64,000 nt of DNA, taken from the NCBI GenBank assembly GCA_033763575.1, contig JANRKF010000011.1, forward strand, positions 62,001-126,000. The letters are read 5' to 3'. This DNA comes from JANRKF01 sp033763575 (GTDB taxonomy: Bacteria; Pseudomonadota; Alphaproteobacteria; Rickettsiales; SXRF01). The translations under genes and the position numbers were made by a program. Positions within the stretch are counted from its first letter, which is position 1. Each line of letters opens with the position of its first letter. This document shows positions 58,531 to 64,000 of this stretch, in pieces. Under the pieces are notes generated by a model. It ran no database searches, had not been told where the DNA came from, and worked only from the letters and a program-made list of their open reading frames with translations.

Positions 58531-59361
58531 ATGGCCAGAAAAACACGAAAACACAGTACGTTGATGCTTCCCACCCGTTCGAGTGTGGTGCGTGTCGGCC
58601 AGTTTTTCCTGCTTACTTTATTGCTTTTGCTGCTGGTGCTTGGCCGCAGCGGGAATCCTTATGTGATGACGCTCAAAGCCCAGCTTGGCGATGCGCTGGT
58701 GCCGGTGCTTTCGGTGGCCGCCGCACCGTTTGACGCGCTGCGCGGGGTCTCGGCCGGGGCCAAAAACTGGGTGATGGTCTATCAGCAGAACCAGTCGCTT
58801 AAAAATGAAAACCGCGAGCTGCTCAAATGGCAGGCGCTGGCCAAGGAGTTGCAGGTGGAGAATGAGAAATTGCGCCGCCTGCTGCATGTGGCGCCCAAGC
58901 GTGAGGCGCATTTCGCGACCGCGACCATTGTCTCGGCCCATGGCAGCGCCTTTTCCTCGGCAGCGCTGATTAATGCCGGCAAGGAAGATGGCGTTGTGGC
59001 TAACCAGCCGGTCATCAGCGAGCGTGGGCTGGTCGGGCGGGTAACGGGCAGCGGCGATCGCAGCGCCCAGGTGTTGCTGCTGACCGATATGAGCTCGCGC
59101 ATCCCGGTGATGAATGAGCGCACCCGCGAAAAAATGATCCTGGTGGGCCGGGGCGAGCGCCGTCCCGGTTTAAGCTATGTCGCCACCGACAGCGCCACCC
59201 GCAAGGGTGACCGTATCATCACCTCCGGCGATGGCGGGATTTTCCCGAAAAATATCGCCGTCGGCATTGTGGGTAATGCCGATAAGGCGGCAATGCGGGT
59301 GGATCTTTTCGCCAATTCAGCCGATATTGAGTATGTCTCGGTCGTACAATACGACAAATAA
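58531..59361 (+). CDS. mreC: Rod shape-determining protein MreC
   Basis: MreC is the periplasmic scaffold of the elongasome. The 276-residue product has one membrane anchor (about residues 22-40, FFLLTLLLLLLVLG), a coiled coil (about residues 85-115, NQSLKNENRELLKWQALAKELQVENEKLRRLL) and the beta-barrel domain (GLVGRVTGSGDRSAQVLLLTD, VTSGDGG-like ITSGDGGIFPKNIAVG). AAAGGGG immediately precedes the start. It is followed by mreD after three bases. Confidence 0.94.
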   Translation: MARKTRKHSTLMLPTRSSVVRVGQFFLLTLLLLLLVLGRSGNPYVMTLKAQLGDALVPVLSVAAAPFDALRGVSAGAKNWVMVYQQNQSLKNENRELLKWQALAKELQVENEKLRRLLHVAPKREAHFATATIVSAHGSAFSSAALINAGKEDGVVANQPVISERGLVGRVTGSGDRSAQVLLLTDMSSRIPVMNERTREKMILVGRGERRPGLSYVATDSATRKGDRIITSGDGGIFPKNIAVGIVGNADKAAMRVDLFANSADIEYVSVVQYDK

Positions 59362-59364
59362 TCC

Positions 59365-59886
59365 ATGACCAAGAAAATCAAGCTCTGGATGCTTTCGCTC
59401 CTGCCGATGCTGGCCGTTTTCCTGCTCGCGTTTTTTTACGTCACGCAGAAACATGTGGCCGGGCTTTCTGGGGTGATGCCGATGCTGCATCTCGCGCCGG
59501 TATTTATCTGGGGGGTGATGCACCCGCGTGATATTTCCATGCTGCTGCTAGCGGCCACCGGTATTATGGTCGATGTGGCGACCGCGCTGCCGCTCGGTTT
59601 TTCCGCGCTCGGTTTTTGCCTGTTTTTCCTGCTGGTGCGCTCGCAACGCAAATATATCTACCGTGAAGGATTTGCCGCGATGTGGGGATATTTTGCGCTG
59701 CTGCTGCTCATCTGGCAGCTTTCCTGCTGGGCGGCGATCGTGTTTTTCTATGCCGACGGTGCGCCGGTTTCCACCCCGCTGATCCAGTGGCTGTTCACCG
59801 TGCTGCTTTATCCGCTGTTGCACCTCATTTTTTATCCGCTGGTTGAACGAATCGGGAATGCACGCTACCATTTATTGCATGCCTAG
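59365..59886 (+). CDS. mreD: Rod shape-determining protein MreD
   Basis: MreD is a small polytopic inner-membrane protein of the elongasome. The 173-residue product has about five membrane segments and the family features GVMPMLHLAPVFIWGVMHPR and FLLVRSQRKYIYREGFAAMWG. Sequence conservation in this family is low, so the call rests largely on its hydrophobic profile and its place between mreC and mrdA. Its last 8 bases overlap the mrdA start. Confidence 0.87.
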   Translation: MTKKIKLWMLSLLPMLAVFLLAFFYVTQKHVAGLSGVMPMLHLAPVFIWGVMHPRDISMLLLAATGIMVDVATALPLGFSALGFCLFFLLVRSQRKYIYREGFAAMWGYFALLLLIWQLSCWAAIVFFYADGAPVSTPLIQWLFTVLLYPLLHLIFYPLVERIGNARYHLLHA

Positions 59887-61666
59887 GGATAATGAAAAAC
59901 AGCGGGTGTTCACGCGCCGGGCGGTGGTGCTTGCGGGATTGCAGGCGGCCGGGTTTTCGGTGCTGGCCGGGCGTCTCGGCTATTTGCAGCTGATGAAGGA
60001 CGAAAAATATACGAGCCTTGCCGAAAATAACCGCATCAAGCTGCAGCTGGTAGCGCCGGAGCGCGGCAAGCTGCTCGACTGGCGCGGCGAGGTGCTGGCG
60101 AGCAACGCCAAAAACTACCAGCTAACCATGGATATGAGCGGTTTCAGGCGCGATGCGTTCAACGCGGTCGTCGCCCGGCTGCATGCGCTGGTGACGCTGC
60201 CGGAAAAGACCCGCGAACGGCTGGAAACATTGCGCCTGCGTAGTGCCATGCGCCCGGAGATGCTGAAGGAGAACCTCACCTGGGAAGAGGTGGCGAAGAT
60301 TGAGCTGCATGCCTCGGAACTGCCCGGCGTCTATATCAATCTCGGGCAGGTGCGGCATTACCTGCTGGGCGAGGAAGCGGCGCACCTGACCGGCTATGTC
60401 GGCGCGGTGTCGGAAGATGATCTCTCGGCCGACGACCAGCCGCTCATGCGCCTGCCGGATTTCAAGATCGGCAAGAACGGCGTCGAGCACATGCTGGAAT
60501 CGCGCCTGCGCGGCACGGCGGGCGTGAAGCGGCTGGAGGTGGATGTGCATGGCATTCCCGTGCGCGAAATCGATAAGCGCGATCCCATCCCCGGCGAGTC
60601 GATCAGGCTTACCATCGATAAGCGGCTGCAGAGCTTCGCCTCCGGCCTCATTAAAGACCAGGCGGCGGCGGTGGTGGTGATGGAAATCGACACCGGCAAC
60701 ATCCTGACCATGGCGTCGATGCCGGCGTTCAATCCGGATATTTTCTCGCTCGGCATCAAGTCGGATTACTGGCGCGAGCTGAACGAAAATAAAAAAGTGC
60801 CGCTGATGAACAAGGCGATTGCCGGTCAATACCCGCCCGGTTCGACCTTCAAGATGATGGTGGGTATCGCCGCGCTGGAAAAAGGCGTCATCACGTCCTC
60901 CACGCAGGTGCATTGCCCCGGCCATTTCGACCTCGGCAACCACCGTTTCAACTGCTGGAAGGAAGGCGGCCATGGCGCGGTGAATTACAAGCGGGCGATC
61001 ACCGAATCCTGCGATACGTTTTTTTATACCATCGCGGGCCGCATGGGCATCCAGGCCTTTGCCGACATGGCGCGGAATTTCGGGCTGGGCGATACCTTCG
61101 ATCTGGGGTTGATCGGGGAGAGGGCGGGAATCATTCCGGATCCGGAATGGAAAAAGAAGCGCTACAAGCAGGCATGGACCGGCGGCGACACCATCAATTG
61201 CGCGATCGGGCAGGGCTATATGTTGTCCACGCCCCTGCAGCTCTGCGTGATGACGGCGCGGATCGCCGGCGGCGGTTTCATGGTGACGCCGAGGCTGGAA
61301 AAAGGGCCGGTAAATTTCGATCCGCTGCCGGTTTCCGAAGAAACTCTGCGGCTGACCATGGAGGCGATGAGCGATGTGGTGAATATGCCGGTCGGCACGG
61401 CTTACGGCAAGCGCATCCTCGATCCGGCGTTTGCCTTTGCCGGGAAAACCGGCACGTCGCAGGTGCGGCAGATCACCGTGCGCGGGCAGGACCAGAACAG
61501 CATTCCGTGGGAGCATCGCCACCACGCGCTGTTTGTGGGTTATGCGCCGGTCGATAAGCCGAAATATGCGGTGGCGGTGATCGTCGAGCATGGCGGCGGC
61601 GGCTCCGCTGCAGCGGCCCCCATTGCCCGCGATGTGCTGCAAAAAGTGCAGGAGTTGAATTCTTAA
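59879..61666 (+). CDS. mrdA: Penicillin-binding protein 2 (elongasome transpeptidase)
   Basis: PBP2 crosslinks peptidoglycan during cell elongation. The 595-residue class B PBP has a short cytoplasmic part and one anchor (about 18-38), the PBP dimerisation domain (about 50-250, VAPERGKLLDWRGEVLASN), and the transpeptidase domain with Ser322 (PPGSTFKMM), SCD (TESCDTFF) and KTG at 523-525 (AGKTGTSQV). ATG 59879 overlaps mreD. rodA, which usually follows mrdA, is absent; an inverted-repeat element and the convergent xerC come next. Confidence 0.95.
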   Translation: MPRDNEKQRVFTRRAVVLAGLQAAGFSVLAGRLGYLQLMKDEKYTSLAENNRIKLQLVAPERGKLLDWRGEVLASNAKNYQLTMDMSGFRRDAFNAVVARLHALVTLPEKTRERLETLRLRSAMRPEMLKENLTWEEVAKIELHASELPGVYINLGQVRHYLLGEEAAHLTGYVGAVSEDDLSADDQPLMRLPDFKIGKNGVEHMLESRLRGTAGVKRLEVDVHGIPVREIDKRDPIPGESIRLTIDKRLQSFASGLIKDQAAAVVVMEIDTGNILTMASMPAFNPDIFSLGIKSDYWRELNENKKVPLMNKAIAGQYPPGSTFKMMVGIAALEKGVITSSTQVHCPGHFDLGNHRFNCWKEGGHGAVNYKRAITESCDTFFYTIAGRMGIQAFADMARNFGLGDTFDLGLIGERAGIIPDPEWKKKRYKQAWTGGDTINCAIGQGYMLSTPLQLCVMTARIAGGGFMVTPRLEKGPVNFDPLPVSEETLRLTMEAMSDVVNMPVGTAYGKRILDPAFAFAGKTGTSQVRQITVRGQDQNSIPWEHRHHALFVGYAPVDKPKYAVAVIVEHGGGGSAAAAPIARDVLQKVQELNS

Positions 61667-61670
61667 GTTG

Positions 61671-61850
61671 CCTCCGCGATTTCCTCCTGGAAATCGCATG
61701 AGGCGCGTTCAAGACTGGTTCATGCTACTGCATTCACATAACGATCCTATCCGGCCCAGCGCCGGATAGGGTAAGGAGAGCGCAGTAGCGCGAACCAGCC
61801 CTGAGCTATGCGCCATGGAATTTCCAGCAGGAAATTCCGGGGGCATTTAA
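61671..61850. repeat. Large inverted-repeat element (repeat B pair) between mrdA and xerC
   Basis: The left arm (about 61671-61735) and right arm (about 61775-61845) are imperfect inverted copies of the same 65-75 bp sequence, also seen at 54247-54322. At the centre CCTATCCGGC (61746-61755) pairs with GCCGGATAGG (61761-61770). Each arm ends in its own small palindrome, CGATTTCC/GGAAATCG and GGAATTTCC/GGAAATTCC. It lies between converging genes and could stop transcription from both sides. Confidence 0.8.
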
Positions 61851-61853
61851 AAG

Positions 61854-62750
61854 CTACGCCCTCGGATGCGCCTTATCGTAAGCCGCCAGCAGCCGCTGGC
61901 TGTCGACATGGGTGTAGCGCTGGGTGGTGGAAAGTGAGGTATGGCCGAGCAATTCCTGTATCGAGCGCAGGTCGCTGCCGGCGGCGAGCAGGTGGGTGGC
62001 GAAGCTGTGGCGGAAGGCGTGCGGGGTGGCTGAATCCGGCAGGCCGAGCTGGGCGCGTACGGTGCGGATGGTTTTCTGGAATATCGCCGGGTCGAGTTTT
62101 TTGCCGCGCGCGCCGATGAAAAGCGGCGCATTTTTTTCAATCGCGATCGGGCAATGGGCAAGATAATCCGCCACCGCCTGCGACACCACCGGCAAGAGCG
62201 GCACCACGCGCTGTTTGTTGCCTTTGCCGGTGATAAGCAGCGTGTCCCTGCCTTCGATCGCTTCGCGGGTGACCGAGAGCGCTTCGCCGATCCGCAGCCC
62301 GCAGCCATAAATCAACAGCAGCAGCGCGAGGTCGCGCTTGCTCGTCCAGTCATCGCGTAAGCTGCCGATTACGCCGATGGCGTCGCGTGTTTTTTCTTCA
62401 TCCACCGCCTTGGGCAGCGACTTGCCGAGCTTGGGGCCGCGTAAATGGAAGAGGGCGGCGTTGGTGCAGATATCCTGTTTTTCCAGGTAGCGGAAAAAAC
62501 TTTTGACGCTGGATAAGGCGCGGGCATTCGAGGTCGCTTCGTAGCTTCCCATGCGGCTGGCCAGCCATGCGCGGAAATCACGCGCTTCCAGGTTTTTTAA
62601 AACCCGCAGCGAAATTTTCTCACCCAGATGCTCCTGCAGGAAGACGAAAAAATGCGACAGATCATTCTCGTAGGAGAGGAGGGTGTGGCGCGAGGCGCGC
62701 TTATTATGGGCAAGATATTCGAGGAAGGCGCCGACATGCGGCGGGCTCAT
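61854..62750 (-). CDS. xerC: Tyrosine recombinase XerC
   Basis: XerC with XerD resolves chromosome dimers at dif. The 298-residue protein has the N-terminal SAM-like domain (FLEYLAHNKRASRHTLLSYENDLSHFF) and all catalytic residues: Arg153 (GCGLRIGEAL), Lys in GKGNKQR, His244 and Arg247 (HAFRHSFATHLL), His270 (LLGHTSLSTT) and Tyr279 (QRYTHV). The start overlaps the DUF484 stop by ATGA; DUF484-xerC pairing marks it as chromosomal XerC, not an element integrase. Confidence 0.95.
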   Translation of the reverse strand: MSPPHVGAFLEYLAHNKRASRHTLLSYENDLSHFFVFLQEHLGEKISLRVLKNLEARDFRAWLASRMGSYEATSNARALSSVKSFFRYLEKQDICTNAALFHLRGPKLGKSLPKAVDEEKTRDAIGVIGSLRDDWTSKRDLALLLLIYGCGLRIGEALSVTREAIEGRDTLLITGKGNKQRVVPLLPVVSQAVADYLAHCPIAIEKNAPLFIGARGKKLDPAIFQKTIRTVRAQLGLPDSATPHAFRHSFATHLLAAGSDLRSIQELLGHTSLSTTQRYTHVDSQRLLAAYDKAHPRA

Positions 62751-63475
62751 ACTTCCAGCTCATGCAGGTAGCGGTCGAGCTGGGTGGCAACGATCTGCCC
62801 GAGGAAATTGAGCAGTTCGACGCCCTGGCCGGGATGAAAACGATCCGGGTAGCGCACGCCGAAGGCGAGGATGACCGGGCGCTGGGTGAGTTCAAGCTCA
62901 AGCTTCAGCAGCGCGCAGGATTGGATCAGCGCCTCGCAATCGGAGAAAATCTGCTCGAACCCGACCGGCACATCTTTCGCGGTGTCGGCGATCATATTGA
63001 TGTTTTTCTTGCCGATGGCGTATTCCACCGTGCCCGGCACCACAAACACGATGCCGGAATAGTTATGCTCGGAATAATAGGTTTCGTAGGCTTCCGCCGC
63101 TTCCGATTCCATGGCGAGGCGCACCACATCGACATCGAACAGGCTCACCAGGTCCTGCGTGATGACTTCGAGGAGCTGCTCCAGCGTGCGCGCCTGGATG
63201 AGGCGGAGCGCGGCGCGGTGCACTTGTCCCTGAATCGACATATTGTCGCGGCAGAAATCGACCAGCACATCGTATTTATTTTTGAGCGACTCGGAATTTT
63301 TCTGCAGGTTCCTGACCAGGAAACTCTGGAAATCGACGATGCCGTCGCCTAAGTCGCGCTCCTTGTTCGCCGCTTCCAGTATATCGATATTCTCGCGTAG
63401 GAAATCCGGGTGGGCGAGCAGGAAGGTCCTTACTTCTTCATCTCTTACGGGTTGCGGGCGCGGATCCTGCATCAT
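62747..63475 (-). CDS. DUF484 family protein
   Basis: The 242-residue protein matches DUF484, a GAF-like family almost always encoded next to xerC. Features are EVRTFLLAHPDFLRENIDILE and VDFQSFLVRNLQ at the N-terminus, a coiled segment, and a GAF-like C-terminal part with LELELTQRPVILAFGVRYPDRFHPGQG. Its biochemical role is unknown. The ATG overlaps the transaldolase stop and its stop overlaps xerC, so three genes are coupled. Confidence 0.88.
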   Translation of the reverse strand: MMQDPRPQPVRDEEVRTFLLAHPDFLRENIDILEAANKERDLGDGIVDFQSFLVRNLQKNSESLKNKYDVLVDFCRDNMSIQGQVHRAALRLIQARTLEQLLEVITQDLVSLFDVDVVRLAMESEAAEAYETYYSEHNYSGIVFVVPGTVEYAIGKKNINMIADTAKDVPVGFEQIFSDCEALIQSCALLKLELELTQRPVILAFGVRYPDRFHPGQGVELLNFLGQIVATQLDRYLHELEV

Positions 63476-64000
63476 GCAATCTTTTGTCCGGTTTTTTTCC
63501 AGTCTTCAAGGAAGGCGGCCAGCCCTTTGTCGGTGAGCGGGTGGTGCACCAGGTCGTGGATGACTTTGGGCGGAATCGTCGCCACATGCGCGCCGAGCTT
63601 GGCCGAATCGACGATGTGCTGCGGGTTCCTGATGCTCGCCACAAGCACCTGCGTTTCAAAAATTTCATATTGGCGGTAGATGGTGCAGATGTCGGAGATC
63701 AGCCCGATGCCGGACTCGCCGATATCGTCCAGCCGGCCTACGAACGGCGAAATGAAGGTGGCTCCTGCTTTGGCCGCGAGAATCGCTTGCGCCGCCGAGA
63801 AGCACAGTGTGACATTGACCATGATATTCTTGCTGGTGAAGTGCTTGCAGGCCTTGAGGCCATCCCAGGTGAGCGGCACTTTGATGGTGACGTTATCGGC
63901 GATGCGGGCGAGTTTTTCGCCTTCCTTGATCATGCCGGGGGCGTCGGTGGCGGTGACTTCGGCGGAGACCGGGCCGCTTACGATGGTGCAGATTTCCTTG
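63472..64000 (-). CDS. Transaldolase (TalC/Fsa type), 5' end beyond window
   Basis: The visible 175 residues match the small transaldolase / fructose-6-phosphate aldolase family, which moves a dihydroxyacetone unit between sugar phosphates. EICTIVSGPVSAEVTATD, the Schiff-base lysine in NVTIKVPLTWDG, VNVTLCFSAAQAILAAKAGATFISPFVGRLDDIG and the end are all typical. The N-terminal 40-45 residues and the start codon lie past base 64000. The ATG of DUF484 overlaps its stop. Confidence 0.92.
   Translation of the reverse strand, partial: KEICTIVSGPVSAEVTATDAPGMIKEGEKLARIADNVTIKVPLTWDGLKACKHFTSKNIMVNVTLCFSAAQAILAAKAGATFISPFVGRLDDIGESGIGLISDICTIYRQYEIFETQVLVASIRNPQHIVDSAKLGAHVATIPPKVIHDLVHHPLTDKGLAAFLEDWKKTGQKIA

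Noticed and set aside
60122..61699. Minus-strand frame of 525 codons opposite mrdA
   Set aside because: Composition (His/Arg-rich) and lack of motifs mark it as a shadow of the PBP2 gene.
61854..62750. XerC as the integrase of the 6.2-kb element
   Set aside because: It is 16 kb away, coupled to DUF484 in the usual chromosomal arrangement, and has the chromosomal XerC length and motifs. It could still act in trans, but nothing shows this.

Overview
The window looks like a chromosomal segment of an alphaproteobacterium of moderately high GC. Evidence is a MipZ-type ParA ATPase, an alpha-type SspB next to tadA, ctaB-small ORFs-ctaG, the sets gpmI-envC-ctpA-polysaccharide deacetylase-rppH and DUF484-xerC, and a Tad-type pilus trio. 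No 16S rRNA or other lineage marker is present, so I do not name an order. Genes are tightly packed, with many 4-bp ATGA/GTGA start-stop overlaps.

Layout. 1-8.8 kb: a cut-off methyltransferase, rlmH, an unknown membrane protein paired with a Tat-exported SCO1/thioredoxin-like protein, then gpmI-envC-ctpA-deacetylase-rppH (glycolysis, cell-wall hydrolase control, RNA 5' processing). 8.7-13.7 kb: RND efflux pump, its membrane fusion protein, an SDR. 13.8-20.4 kb: LOG protein, O-methyltransferase, recJ, astB, an astE-like deacylase, tadA, sspB. 20.6-23.2 kb: three TadE/TadG-type pilus genes. 23.5-28.7 kb: cysT-cysW-cysA sulfate importer, pgsA, cimA. 28.9-39.6 kb: one continuous chemotaxis operon (STAS, cheY, cheA, cheW, a 1250-residue MCP, cheR, cheD, cheB, a soluble MCP-like protein). 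46-48.3 kb: heme A / cytochrome oxidase assembly genes. 48.8-54.2 kb: rpiB, glyA, a TSUP permease, mipZ, murJ. 54.4-57.3 kb: sucA. 57.4-61.7 kb: mreB-mreC-mreD-mrdA rod-shape genes. 61.9-64 kb: xerC, DUF484, transaldolase.

The most unusual region is 39720-45932. A tRNA-Arg(CCU) gene is split in its anticodon loop: the 3' half lies at 39682-39732 and the 5' half at 45920-45958, and their acceptor stems still pair with each other. Exactly 6200 bp separate two copies of a 13-bp core. The insert carries one giant gene (1833 residues, with an HEAWH zincin-like motif, two tandem repeats of about 150 residues, long linkers and a hydrophobic block) and its own complete tRNA-Arg(CCU), which would replace the broken one. 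No full integrase is present; a 22-codon ORF near the left end resembles the start of one.

A second theme is small palindromic elements. GC-rich REP-like hairpins lie between many genes. One has split the former cysW/cysA overlap with a 40-bp duplication while recreating the ATGA coupling. Another palindrome sits in frame inside a TadE-like gene, in the manner of Rickettsia palindromic elements. A 7-bp tandem repeat is in frame in sucA. A separate element of about 75 bp occurs near 54.25 kb and as an inverted pair at 61.67-61.85 kb.
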